The position numbers and the translations under genes are program-made. Source: Sulfitobacter sp. HI0040 (GTDB lineage Bacteria > Pseudomonadota > Alphaproteobacteria > Rhodobacterales > Rhodobacteraceae). Taken from it: a stretch of DNA of 35,217 nt. Below, piece by piece: positions 1 through 7,996 of this stretch (positions are counted from its first letter, which is position 1; every line of letters starts with the position of its first letter). The notes under the pieces are model-generated. The model ran no database searches, had not been told where the DNA came from, and worked only from the letters and a program-made list of their open reading frames with translations. The stretch lies in assembly GCF_001634885.1 (NCBI RefSeq), contig NZ_LWEX01000124.1, forward strand, positions 1 to 35,217, in the 5' to 3' direction.

Positions 1-548
1 CGCTGCCGGGTATTCGGTGTCAGCACCAGATCGGGTTGCCGCCCGCCGATGAGTTCCAGATAGACTTCCGCCAGAATTTCACTGTCCAGCAGGGCGCCGT
101 GCAGGGTGCGCGCGGAGTTGTCGATGCTGAAACGACGGCACAGCGCATCAAGCGAGGAGGGTGAGCCGGGAAACCGTTTGCGCGCGATGGCCAGCGTATC
201 CACCGCCCGTTCCCACGGGATGGGCGGAAGTCCCATCCACTTCAACTCGGCATTCAGGAACTTGATATCGAAAGCGGCGTTATGAATGACAAGCTTCGAG
301 TCGCCGATGAAATCGATGAAGGCCTGACCGATGGCCGCGAATTTCGGTTTATCGCGCAGGAAATCGTCGCCCAGGCCGTGGACCTGGAACGCCTCTTCCG
401 GCATGGCGCGTTCGGGGTTGATATATTGGTGATAGGTTCTCCCGGTCGCCACATGGCCGATCAGTTCGACTGCCCCGATCTCCACAATGCGGTCGCCGGT
501 TTCCGGATCGAAGCCTGTTGTTTCCGTATCGAGGACAATCTCACGCAT
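1..548 (-). CDS. dnaQ: DNA polymerase III epsilon subunit (3'-5' proofreading exonuclease), partial
   Basis: This is the proofreading exonuclease of the replicative polymerase, which removes misincorporated bases as part of the Pol III core. About 182 codons are visible from the ATG (complement of 546-548); the C-terminus runs off the left window edge. All three exonuclease motifs of the DEDDh type are present: ExoI DTETTG with D7 and E9, ExoII HNAAFD ending in D94, and Exo[11 protein letters not shown] with H150 and D155. The start overlaps the end of coaE by 8 bases, so the gene is probably the last or a late member of the leftward maf-aroE-coaE-dnaQ operon. In alphaproteobacteria dnaQ commonly ends this origin-proximal block. 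Identity is secure; only the C-terminal polymerase-binding tail cannot be judged. Confidence 0.95.
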   Translation of the reverse strand, partial: MREIVLDTETTGFDPETGDRIVEIGAVELIGHVATGRTYHQYINPERAMPEEAFQVHGLGDDFLRDKPKFAAIGQAFIDFIGDSKLVIHNAAFDIKFLNAELKWMGLPPIPWERAVDTLAIARKRFPGSPSSLDALCRRFSIDNSARTLHGALLDSEILAEVYLELIGGRQPDLVLTPNTRQ

Positions 549-1131
549 TAGCGATATTCTTTCTGATTTGGGCAACAATCGCCCGCACCTGTGCACGGGC
601 ATGGTCCAGTGTATCTGTCTCGACGACGAAATCCGCGCGCGCGCATTTTTCCGCGCTTGGCATCTGCTTGGCCAGAATGGCTTCGAACTGGGCTTCGGTC
701 ATCGTTCCGCGTTCGAGAACCCGGCGCCGTTGTTCGGCCTCCGGAACCGTGACGCAGACGGTTCCGTCCATACGCGCATCGCCCCCGGTTTCAAAGAGCA
801 GCGGAATATCCAGAACCGCGATGTCGGATTTGGCGCGGCGCAAAAACTCGGCCCGGTCCTGACCGACCAGCGGATGCACGATCGCCTCGATCCGCCCCAG
901 CGCGGTGGGATCCTCCGCGATGATAGCCTTCAGCGCGGGGCGGGAGACTTCTTCGCCCGTGATCGCCGTGGGAAAGGCCGCGCCCATGGGGGCCACCGCG
1001 GCGCCGCCCTTCGCATAAAGCCGATGCACGGCTGCGTCTGCGTCCCAGACGGCGCAGCCTTCTTCGGCAAAAAGGCGCGCTGTCGTGGATTTGCCCATCC
1101 CGATAGAGCCGGTCAGACCGAGCAGATACAT
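541..1131 (-). CDS. coaE: Dephospho-CoA kinase
   Basis: CoaE carries out the last step of coenzyme A synthesis, phosphorylating the 3'-hydroxyl of dephospho-CoA with ATP in the cytoplasm. The 196-residue product is normal for the family. It opens [16 protein letters not shown], giving a P-loop (GSIGMGKS, residues 8-15) at the expected place, followed by the [10 protein letters not shown] and [11 protein letters not shown] segments typical of CoaE. The start codon shares one base with the aroE stop (TGATG), and the 3' end overlaps dnaQ by 8 bases, which implies translational coupling along one leftward transcript. The coaE-dnaQ pairing next to aroE is conserved in alphaproteobacteria. Nothing looks unusual. 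Confidence 0.95.
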   Translation of the reverse strand: MYLLGLTGSIGMGKSTTARLFAEEGCAVWDADAAVHRLYAKGGAAVAPMGAAFPTAITGEEVSRPALKAIIAEDPTALGRIEAIVHPLVGQDRAEFLRRAKSDIAVLDIPLLFETGGDARMDGTVCVTVPEAEQRRRVLERGTMTEAQFEAILAKQMPSAEKCARADFVVETDTLDHARAQVRAIVAQIRKNIANA

Positions 1132-1964
1132 CAGCGCAGCGCCGCCGCCCGTGCCGCCCGGTCAACCTGCGGGCGCGTTCCGAACCACCGCTCAAACGCC
1201 GGAACGGCCTGATGCAGCAACATCCCCAACCCATCCACCGTCACGCAGCCAGCGGCCTCCGCCTCCTGCAGCAGACGTGTCTTGAGCGGGGAATAAACAA
1301 GATCGGTGACGACCGTACCGGGGCGCAAGCCATCCAGCGGAACCCGAAGCTCGGATTTGCCCACCATGCCGAGCGACGAGGTATTCACCACCAATGCCGC
1401 ATCATCCAGCATGTTGCCCGCCTGAACCCAATCGACCACCTGCAGGCGACTGCCGAAATCGCGGCGCAGATTTTCGGCCCGGACCTTCGTGCGGTTGGAA
1501 ATCCAGATCTCCGGCACGCCCGCGTCCAGCAACGAAGCGACAACCGCCCGGGCCGCGCCCCCGGCACCGAAGAGCGCCGCTGGCCCGCTGCCCGGTTTCC
1601 AGTCCGGCGCGCCCTGTTTCAGGTTTTCGATGAATCCGTAACCGTCGGTATTGTCGGCATGAATCTTGCCGTCCTTCCGGAAGATCAATGTATTCGCCGC
1701 CCCGATGAGCGTGGCGCGGTCGGTCACGAGGTCCGCGATTTCCAGCGCATGTTCCTTGTGCGGGATCGTGATGTTGACCCCGACGAAGCCCATGCGGGGC
1801 AGGGTGCGCAACACGTTTTCAAGGTCGTCCCGGGCCACATCCATGGGAATGTAGTAGCCGTTCAGCCCATGGGTACGAAGCCAATGGCCGTGCAGCTGCG
1901 GGGATTTGGAATGGGCAATCGGCGATCCGATTACGCCGGCCAGCGGAATTTTCGCGGGACTCAT
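1131..1964 (-). CDS. aroE: Shikimate dehydrogenase
   Basis: AroE reduces 3-dehydroshikimate to shikimate with NADPH in aromatic amino acid synthesis. The product is 277 residues from the ATG at 1964, which forms an ATGA overlap with the maf stop. A longer reading frame extends upstream to 2090, but that extension lies inside maf and lacks family similarity, so I reject it. Visible motifs are GVIGSPIAHSKSP near the N-terminus (substrate-binding Ser residues), NITIPHK with the catalytic lysine, the NADP-binding GAGGAARA, ISNRT for the adenosine-phosphate contact, and NTSSLGM. It sits second in the maf-aroE-coaE-dnaQ operon, all transcribed away from the proposed origin. Confidence 0.95.
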   Translation of the reverse strand: MSPAKIPLAGVIGSPIAHSKSPQLHGHWLRTHGLNGYYIPMDVARDDLENVLRTLPRMGFVGVNITIPHKEHALEIADLVTDRATLIGAANTLIFRKDGKIHADNTDGYGFIENLKQGAPDWKPGSGPAALFGAGGAARAVVASLLDAGVPEIWISNRTKVRAENLRRDFGSRLQVVDWVQAGNMLDDAALVVNTSSLGMVGKSELRVPLDGLRPGTVVTDLVYSPLKTRLLQEAEAAGCVTVDGLGMLLHQAVPAFERWFGTRPQVDRAARAAALR

Positions 1965-2560
1965 TGGTCGAGGTCTCCTCGCAGCGTCAGAAAATCGAGC
2001 AATTCCAAAAGTGGCATACCAAGGACGTGAAAGTAATCCCCTTCGACACGTCGCATCAAACGCACGCCTTCTTCTTCCAGCTTGTAACAACCGACAGCGT
2101 CTTTGATGCTGTCCCAGTTCCGGTCCACATAGGTCGCGATGAAACCTTCGGACAGCGGGCGCATCGTCATCTTCACCCGGCCCACATGCCGCCAGATCGG
2201 CTCCTCCCCGCTGTAGAGGACGGCGGCGGAATAAAGACTGTGCTGCGCCCCCTGCATCTTGCCCAACTGCGCAATCGCATCTTCGGGGCTGTCCGGTTTC
2301 GACAGAAGCGCGCCGTCGAACTCCAGTACCTGGTCGCAGCCCAGAACCATCGCTTCGGGAAACTTGCCCGCGATCTTGCGCGCCTTGGCCTGCGCCAGCG
2401 CGTCCGCAATGTCCCGTGGTCGAACACCTTCGGCCAGAAGCGCGAGGGTCACGCTGTCTTCATCGATCCGTGCCTTTTCCACCTCGTGGGCCATGCCTGC
2501 CTGCCTCAGCAACTGCGAACGTATCGCGGAGCCGGAAGCGAGGATAAAAGGGAGTTTCAT
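1961..2560 (-). CDS. maf: Maf family nucleoside-triphosphate pyrophosphatase
   Basis: Maf proteins hydrolyse non-canonical or modified nucleoside triphosphates to monophosphates and so clean the nucleotide pool. The 199-residue product begins MKLPFILASGSAIRSQLL, matching the signature LASxSxxR start; GCDQVLEF carries the catalytic aspartate, and KDAVGCYKLEEEG is the Maf substrate loop. A longer frame opening at 2704 would add a basic, unconserved N-terminus, so the ATG at 2560 is preferred, with a weak AGGG about 8 bases upstream. It is the first gene of the leftward operon and directly borders the proposed origin. Whether it belongs to the dTTP/UTP or the m7GTP substrate class cannot be decided from the sequence alone. 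Confidence 0.9.
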   Translation of the reverse strand: MKLPFILASGSAIRSQLLRQAGMAHEVEKARIDEDSVTLALLAEGVRPRDIADALAQAKARKIAGKFPEAMVLGCDQVLEFDGALLSKPDSPEDAIAQLGKMQGAQHSLYSAAVLYSGEEPIWRHVGRVKMTMRPLSEGFIATYVDRNWDSIKDAVGCYKLEEEGVRLMRRVEGDYFHVLGMPLLELLDFLTLRGDLDQ

Positions 2561-2965
2561 GGGGATAACCCTGTGCGTTTCAGCGTATCTTGCGCGGGCA
2601 GGTGGCGCAAAGAATCCCGTTTCTTCCTCTTGACCCGCCCGGGGGCTGCATATCACCGAGTTGCGCGCGATTCCAACACGGGTGGGAAAGAACAACCCGA
2701 CCATGTGGAGAAGGTCGAGCCCGCACAGATTCCCCCACCGGGGTATCCCGCAAGGCGCGGCCTATACTTATTTTCAAACCATTGAATTCATTAATTTAAA
2801 AGTATTTTCAGACTTAGATGTCCACAGGCATGGCGGCATGTCTGTGCCCAAGGGACCGGATTGCGGATAACCGGATAATCCACAGAAATCCGTACCCCTA
2901 CTAACAACATCATCTTTCTTCTTTCTTTTAATATTATATGAAGGCCAGCGAAGAAGAGGTGCGAT
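2561..2965. other. Proposed chromosomal replication origin (oriC), gene-free divergent region
   Basis: This 405-base gap between divergent maf and hemJ is the only long gene-free stretch in the window. Two patches are strikingly AT-rich: 2771-2820 has 11 G/C in 50 and 2901-2940 has 9 in 40, against well over 55% GC in flanking genes. Four 9-mers differ by one base from the DnaA box TTATCCACA: TTATCCCCA (2560-2568, minus), TTCTCCACA (2704-2712, minus), TTATCCGCA (2862-2870, minus) and TAATCCACA (2876-2884, plus). A weaker one lies at 2818-2826. Three GANTC sites occur at 2612, 2669 and 2728. The position between the maf-aroE-coaE-dnaQ and rho-mnmE-mnmG-rsmG-parAB arms is that of the alphaproteobacterial origin. 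No perfect DnaA box is present, so the call rests on synteny plus composition. Confidence 0.65.
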
Positions 2966-3415
2966 GTGACTGACTTTCTGGCCATGCTCTACCCGTGGAC
3001 GAAGGCGCTCCATATCATCGCGGTGATCGCCTGGATGGCGGGCCTGTTCTATCTTCCCCGTCTGATGGTCCATCATACCGAACGCGTCGGGCTGACGGGC
3101 GAAACGCATGATCTGTTTTCGATGATGGAGGCCAAGCTTTCCCGCGTGATCATGGGGCCCGCCATGGTCGTCACCTGGATTTTCGGCATCTCGCTCGTCC
3201 TGACGCCGGGGCTGGTCGACTGGACGCTCATGTGGCCCTGGGCGAAAGGGGCCGCGGTGATCGCCATGTCGGTGTTTCACGTATTCCTCGAACGGCGGGT
3301 GAAGGATTTCAACCAGGGCCGGAATGACTTCACCGGGCGGCAATACCGCATCCTCAACGAAGTCCCCACGCTGCTTTTGATCATTATCGTCTTCTCGGTC
3401 GTGGTGAAGTTCTAG
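2966..3415 (+). CDS. hemJ: Protoporphyrinogen IX oxidase, HemJ type
   Basis: HemJ is the membrane protoporphyrinogen oxidase used by many alphaproteobacteria in place of HemG or HemY; it makes protoporphyrin IX for heme. The 149-residue product has four hydrophobic stretches, with the family pattern ALHIIAVIAWMAGLFYLPRLMVHH at the N-terminus containing conserved histidines, and a hydrophobic C-terminus. The start is GTG at 2966 with GAGG at 2956-2959 six bases upstream; the nearby ATG at 2964 is out of frame and meets an immediate stop. It is the first rightward gene from the proposed origin, where other alphaproteobacteria often have hemE. A promoter for rho begins 6 bases after its stop. 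Confidence 0.9.
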   Translation: MTDFLAMLYPWTKALHIIAVIAWMAGLFYLPRLMVHHTERVGLTGETHDLFSMMEAKLSRVIMGPAMVVTWIFGISLVLTPGLVDWTLMWPWAKGAAVIAMSVFHVFLERRVKDFNQGRNDFTGRQYRILNEVPTLLLIIIVFSVVVKF

Positions 3416-3420
3416 GCGGA

Positions 3421-3449
3421 TTGACTTGGAGCAACGGGCTTTCTATAGG
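3421..3449 (+). promoter_or_regulatory. Sigma-70-like promoter for rho
   Basis: TTGACT at 3421-3426 (5 of 6 to consensus) and TATAGG at 3444-3449 (4 of 6) are separated by exactly 17 bases. It lies just after the hemJ stop and would start transcription near 3456, giving a leader of about 80 bases before the rho ATG. Confidence 0.6.
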
Positions 3450-3458
3450 GGAAAGGCC

Positions 3459-3531
3459 TCCCGTCCGGGAACGGCGACCATCTGACCATTTAAACGATGA
3501 ACAGCCCGAAACCGATCGCGGCTGGACGGGA
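3459..3531 (+). promoter_or_regulatory. Possible structured leader of rho that can cover its ribosome-binding site
   Basis: TCCCGTCCGG at 3459-3468 is complementary to CTGGACGGGA at 3522-3531, ten pairs with one G-U, closing a loop of about 53 bases. The downstream arm holds the GACGGGA just before the rho ATG at 3539, so pairing would block translation initiation. The upstream arm can instead fold on itself (TCCCG 3459-3463 with CGGGA 3466-3470), though that two-base loop is tight. The pairing is seen in the sequence; a regulatory role, such as Rho autocontrol, is inferred. Confidence 0.35.
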
Positions 3532-3538
3532 CCTCTCC

Positions 3539-4810
3539 ATGACCACAGAAACCCTGAACCTTGCCGATCTGAAGGCGCAGACGCCGAAAAACCTGCTCGC
3601 CATGGCGGAAGAGCTGGAAATCGAAAACGCTTCCACCATGCGCAAGGGAGAGATGATGTTCCAGATCCTCCGCGAACGCGCGGACGAGGGCTGGCAAATT
3701 TCCGGTGATGGGGTGCTCGAAGTTCTGCAGGACGGTTTCGGCTTCCTTCGCTCGCCCGAGGCGAACTACCTGCCGGGCCCGGATGATATCTACCTTTCGC
3801 CCGATATGATCCGCCAGCACTCGCTGCGGACCGGGGACACCATCGAAGGTCTGATCAAGGCGCCCGACGATACCGAACGCTATTTCGCGTTGACCGAAGT
3901 GACCCGCATCAACTTTGAGGATCCGGAAAAGGCGCGGCACAAGGTAGCCTTCGAAAACCTGACGCCGCTCTATCCCGATGAGCGACTGACGATGGAAGTT
4001 TCCGATCCGACGGTGAAGGACCGTTCCGCCCGGATCATCGATCTGGTGGCACCGATCGGGAAAGGCCAGCGGTCGCTCATCGTGGCGCCGCCGCGTACGG
4101 GTAAGACCGTGCTGCTTCAGAACATCGCCAATTCCATCGAGCAGAACCACCCGGAGTGTTACCTGATCGTTCTGCTGATCGACGAACGCCCCGAAGAAGT
4201 CACCGACATGCAGCGCAGTGTGAAGGGGGAGGTCGTCTCTTCGACCTTCGATGAACCCGCGACCCGCCACGTCGCCGTTTCCGACATGGTGATCGAGAAG
4301 GCGAAGCGCCTCGTCGAACACAAGCGCGACGTCGTCATCCTGCTGGATTCGATCACCCGTCTGGGCCGCGCCTTCAACACGGTGGTTCCGTCCTCCGGCA
4401 AGGTTCTGACCGGCGGTGTAGACGCGAATGCGCTCCAGCGGCCGAAGCGATTCTTCGGCGCTGCCCGGAACATCGAAGAGGGCGGATCGCTGACCATCAT
4501 CGCGACCGCGCTGATCGATACCGGCAGCCGGATGGACGAAGTGATCTTCGAAGAATTCAAGGGCACCGGCAACTCAGAGATCGTGCTGGACCGCAAGATC
4601 GCGGACAAGCGGGTCTTCCCGGCCATCGACATCCTCAAGTCCGGCACCCGGAAAGAGGATCTGCTGGTGGAGAAGACGGACCTGCAGAAAACCTTTGTCC
4701 TGCGGCGTATCCTGAACCCGATGGGCACCACGGATGCGATCGAGTTCCTGATCGGCAAGCTGAAGCAGACGAAGACGAACTCCGACTTCTTCGACTCCAT
4801 GAATACCTGA
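3539..4810 (+). CDS. rho: Transcription termination factor Rho
   Basis: Rho is the hexameric RNA-dependent ATPase/helicase that releases transcripts at Rho-dependent terminators. The 423-residue product is the usual length. The N-terminal domain begins [20 protein letters not shown], followed by the RNA-binding cold-shock-like segment [16 protein letters not shown] near residues 70-90. The ATPase core has the Rho Walker A PPRTGKT near residue 184, then [14 protein letters not shown], and [13 protein letters not shown] carrying the Walker B/Q-loop region. An in-frame ATG at 3497 would add 14 residues not expected in the family, so 3539 is chosen. It has its own promoter at 3421-3449 and a potentially self-pairing leader. 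The next gene, mnmE, is 27 bases away. Confidence 0.97.
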   Translation: MTTETLNLADLKAQTPKNLLAMAEELEIENASTMRKGEMMFQILRERADEGWQISGDGVLEVLQDGFGFLRSPEANYLPGPDDIYLSPDMIRQHSLRTGDTIEGLIKAPDDTERYFALTEVTRINFEDPEKARHKVAFENLTPLYPDERLTMEVSDPTVKDRSARIIDLVAPIGKGQRSLIVAPPRTGKTVLLQNIANSIEQNHPECYLIVLLIDERPEEVTDMQRSVKGEVVSSTFDEPATRHVAVSDMVIEKAKRLVEHKRDVVILLDSITRLGRAFNTVVPSSGKVLTGGVDANALQRPKRFFGAARNIEEGGSLTIIATALIDTGSRMDEVIFEEFKGTGNSEIVLDRKIADKRVFPAIDILKSGTRKEDLLVEKTDLQKTFVLRRILNPMGTTDAIEFLIGKLKQTKTNSDFFDSMNT

Positions 4811-4837
4811 TTTAATAAATAATATCAGTAGTTTAAC

Positions 4838-6124
4838 ATGTCGACGATCTATGCTCAAGCCACTGCGCCGGGTCGGGCAGGTGTATCCGTCGTCCGCCTT
4901 TCAGGCCCGCAGGCGTTCGAGATTGCGCAGGTCTGCGTCGGCTCCTTGCCCGCGCCGCGCAGCACTGCCTTGCGCGCGTTTGTGGACGCCGATGGGGAGG
5001 TTATCGATCGTTGCCTCGTCCTTTGCTTTGCTCGGCCTGCCAGTTTCACGGGCGAGGACGTCGTCGAATTTCATCTTCATGGCAGCATCGCCATCGTTCA
5101 GGCGGTGCTTCGGCGGTTGAGCGGATTCTCCGAAACCGCGCTCGCCCAACCGGGGGAGTTCACAAGGCGGGCGCTGGAAAACGACAGGATGGACCTCGCC
5201 CAGGTCGAAGGGCTGTCAGACCTCATCGATGCTGAAACAGAAGCGCAGCGGAAGCAGGCCATCCGCGCTTTCGAGGGACGATTGGGCGACGTGGTGGCAG
5301 GCTGGCGGGTGAAGCTGATCCGCGCCGCCTCTCTGCTGGAGGCCACCATCGATTTCGCGGATGAGGATGTTCCCGTTGATGTGTCGGACGAAGTCGCTGA
5401 ACTGCTTTCCGCCGTGGAGAGTGAGCTGGAACAACAGATCGTTGGCACCAGCGTAGCTGAGAGGATTCGAAGCGGGTTCGAGGTCGCGATCCTCGGTGCG
5501 CCGAACGTGGGCAAATCTACTTTGCTGAATACCCTCGCGGGGAGGGAGGCGGCCATCACCTCCTCCACCGCCGGTACGACCCGCGATGTGATCGAAGTAC
5601 GCATGAACCTGCGCGGGTTACCAGTGACCTTGCTGGATACCGCCGGCATCCGCGACACGAACGACGAAGTTGAACAGATCGGTATTTCCCGGGCCTTGCA
5701 ACGGGCAGCGAATTCCGATTTGCGCGTTTTCCTTGCGACGCCGGAAGAGGCGGCGACGCTTCCGGTTCAGGATGATGACATCGTGCTGCAACCCAAGATG
5801 GATGAGACGCGGAGTGGTGCTCCGGGTATTTCCGGGCTGACGGGGGCAGGGGTGAACGACCTAGTGGACCGAATTGCTGACATTCTTTCTGTCCGTTCTG
5901 GGAACGCGGGGCTCGCGACGCATGAACGGCATAGAACTGCCATGGTGAATGCACGGGAGCATCTATCCGAAGTACGGTCCTTGATCAGCACTGGTCCGGA
6001 CCTGTATGATATCGCTGCGGATGGGCTTCGGCATGCTGTCCTTCATCTGGATTCGCTTGTGGGCCGAATAGATGTCGAAAATCTGTTGGACGAGATCTTT
6101 TCCAACTTTTGTATCGGGAAGTGA
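4838..6124 (+). CDS. mnmE: tRNA modification GTPase MnmE
   Basis: MnmE works in a complex with MnmG to add the carboxymethylaminomethyl group at C5 of the wobble uridine in certain tRNAs. The 428-residue product has the N-terminal tetrahydrofolate-binding domain ([21 protein letters not shown]), a helical domain, an inserted G domain, and the C-terminal CIGK whose cysteine is essential in the family. In the G domain GAPNVGKST (about 219-227) is G1, TTRD is G2/K-loop and DTAGIRD is G3. The expected G4 NKxD appears instead as PKMD in VLQPKMDE, losing the usual asparagine. No clear Shine-Dalgarno precedes the ATG; the 27-base gap after rho is very AT-rich. mnmG follows 3 bases after the stop, matching their joint function. 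Confidence 0.95.
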   Translation: MSTIYAQATAPGRAGVSVVRLSGPQAFEIAQVCVGSLPAPRSTALRAFVDADGEVIDRCLVLCFARPASFTGEDVVEFHLHGSIAIVQAVLRRLSGFSETALAQPGEFTRRALENDRMDLAQVEGLSDLIDAETEAQRKQAIRAFEGRLGDVVAGWRVKLIRAASLLEATIDFADEDVPVDVSDEVAELLSAVESELEQQIVGTSVAERIRSGFEVAILGAPNVGKSTLLNTLAGREAAITSSTAGTTRDVIEVRMNLRGLPVTLLDTAGIRDTNDEVEQIGISRALQRAANSDLRVFLATPEEAATLPVQDDDIVLQPKMDETRSGAPGISGLTGAGVNDLVDRIADILSVRSGNAGLATHERHRTAMVNAREHLSEVRSLISTGPDLYDIAADGLRHAVLHLDSLVGRIDVENLLDEIFSNFCIGK

Positions 6125-6127
6125 GGG

Positions 6128-7996
6128 GTGTTTCACGTGAAACATTTCAACGTGCTTGTTATCGGGGGCGGCCACGCAGGCTGCGAAGCCGCACATGCTG
6201 CCGCACGCATGGGCGTGGATACGGCGCTCGTCACCATGAAGCGTGCAGACATCGGCGTGATGTCCTGCAATCCGGCAATCGGCGGGCTGGGCAAGGGGCA
6301 CCTCGTTCGAGAGATCGATGCGCTCGATGGGTTGATGGGCCGAGTGGCCGACAAGGCGGGTATCCAGTTCCGACTTCTGAACCGCAGGAAAGGGCCTGCA
6401 GTGCAGGGGCCGCGGGCGCAGGCGGATCGCAAAATCTATCAGCGTGAGATGCTTCAAGAGATCGAGAATACCCCGCGGCTTCAGCTTATAGAAGCGGAAG
6501 TGGTGGATTTGCTTGTCGAAGCTGGCAAGGTCACCGGCGTTGCACTCGCGGACGGCAGTGAGCTTTCCGCAGATCGAGTTATCCTGACCTCGGGCACTTT
6601 CCTTCGCGGAACCATTCATATCGGGGAGAAGCGCTCCTCCGGCGGGCGGATGGGTAACAAGGCTTCAGACAAGCTCGCCGAAAGGCTTTATGCCCTGGAC
6701 CTGCCGATGGGGCGCCTGAAAACAGGTACGCCGCCACGTCTGGACGGACGAACCATCGATTGGGATATTCTTGACCGGCAGGAGGGCGACGATACGCCGG
6801 AGATGTTTTCTTTCCTGTCTGATGGCCCATCGGCGCGGCAAATCTCTTGCGGGATTACGCATACCAATACGGCCACTCACAAGATCATCACCGACAACCT
6901 GTCGCGTTCCGCGATGTACGGCGGACATATCGAGGGAGTTGGCCCCCGCTACTGTCCTTCGATTGAGGATAAGGTAACACGCTTCGCGGATAAGGACTCC
7001 CACCAGATATTCCTTGAGCCCGAGGGGTTGGACGATCATACGATTTATCCCAACGGCATTTCCACCTCCCTCCCGGAAGAGGTTCAGTTGGAATATGTGC
7101 GTTCCATCCGCGGGCTGGAAGCGGCCGAGATTCTCCAGCCCGGTTACGCGATTGAATACGATTATGTCGATCCCCGGGCGCTGGACGGCACATTGCAGCT
7201 CAAGAGGCTTTCTGGTCTTTTCCTTGCGGGTCAGATCAATGGCACGACGGGGTATGAGGAAGCTGGGGCTCAAGGCTTGATTGCCGGTTTGAACGCTGCA
7301 TTGGCGGTGCAGGGTAAAAATCCGGCGGTGTTTAGTCGTTCGCAGTCTTACATCGGGGTGATGGTCGATGACCTGACGGCACGCGGGGTTACGGAGCCCT
7401 ATCGGATGTTCACGTCCCGCGCTGAATTCCGCCTTTCCCTTCGGGCGGACAACGCGGATCAGCGACTTACGCCGTTGGGGATCGAGCTTGGGTGTGTTTC
7501 AGACAATCGGGCGAAGATTTTTGGCGCGAAGGCGAAGAAACTGGCGGATGCCTTGGCTGTTCTGAAAGAGCGCAACTATTCCAGCCAGGAACTGGAGGCG
7601 CACGGGTTCGCTGTGCGGCATGACGGGCAGCGGCGCACGGCCTATGACCTCCTCGCCGTGAGTGATACGAAGTTCAGTGATATTGGGGGGCTGGACCCAC
7701 GGTTCGCGGACATAGACGCTGATACGGCAAATCAGATCGAGCGTGACGCGCTTTACGCGCATTACATTGAACGGCAGGCGCGGTCTGTCGAAGCGTTGCA
7801 GCGGGATGAGGAAAAGAAGTTCCCCGGCGATTTCGACTTCGCTGCTGTGACCGGCCTCTCCAATGAGTTGAAAGCGAAGCTTCTGGCGGCCCAGCCTTCC
7901 AATCTTTCGCAGGCCTCACGCATTGACGGGATGACCCCCGCCGCGTTGACGCTTTTGCTCGCCCGTCTCAAGCGCTTGGAGCGGGAAGCGGGATGA
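6128..7996 (+). CDS. mnmG: tRNA uridine-5-carboxymethylaminomethyl modification enzyme MnmG
   Basis: MnmG is the FAD partner of MnmE in wobble-uridine modification. The product is 622 residues from GTG 6128. It shows the FAD-binding [21 protein letters not shown], family signature one [17 protein letters not shown], and signature two [16 protein letters not shown]. The start is ambiguous: GTG 6128 directly abuts its GAGGG, whereas the in-frame GTG at 6137 (giving [12 protein letters not shown]) has GAGGGG at 6123-6128 at better spacing. The coordinate keeps the longer form because MFHVKH starts are common in annotated relatives. The first codons contain a perfect parS palindrome. The stop overlaps the rsmG start (ATGA). 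Confidence 0.95.
   Translation: MFHVKHFNVLVIGGGHAGCEAAHAAARMGVDTALVTMKRADIGVMSCNPAIGGLGKGHLVREIDALDGLMGRVADKAGIQFRLLNRRKGPAVQGPRAQADRKIYQREMLQEIENTPRLQLIEAEVVDLLVEAGKVTGVALADGSELSADRVILTSGTFLRGTIHIGEKRSSGGRMGNKASDKLAERLYALDLPMGRLKTGTPPRLDGRTIDWDILDRQEGDDTPEMFSFLSDGPSARQISCGITHTNTATHKIITDNLSRSAMYGGHIEGVGPRYCPSIEDKVTRFADKDSHQIFLEPEGLDDHTIYPNGISTSLPEEVQLEYVRSIRGLEAAEILQPGYAIEYDYVDPRALDGTLQLKRLSGLFLAGQINGTTGYEEAGAQGLIAGLNAALAVQGKNPAVFSRSQSYIGVMVDDLTARGVTEPYRMFTSRAEFRLSLRADNADQRLTPLGIELGCVSDNRAKIFGAKAKKLADALAVLKERNYSSQELEAHGFAVRHDGQRRTAYDLLAVSDTKFSDIGGLDPRFADIDADTANQIERDALYAHYIERQARSVEALQRDEEKKFPGDFDFAAVTGLSNELKAKLLAAQPSNLSQASRIDGMTPAALTLLLARLKRLEREAG
6129..6144. promoter_or_regulatory. parS: parS site 1 (ParB-binding centromere)
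   Basis: TGTTTCACGTGAAACA is a perfect 16-base palindrome identical to the chromosomal parS consensus. It lies in the first codons of mnmG, encoding most of MFHVKH, about 3.2 kb from the proposed origin and 3.3 kb before parB. ParB encoded in this window is the expected ligand. Confidence 0.93.

Noticed and set aside
2771-2820. CtrA-type TTAA-N7-TTAA sites in the AT-rich part of the origin
   Set aside because: Two TTAA tetramers exist (2791, 2796) but with wrong spacing; no full site found.
3273-3282. Half parS-like TGTTTCACGT inside hemJ
   Set aside because: Only the left half matches; the right half (ATTCCT) breaks the palindrome, so ParB binding is unlikely.
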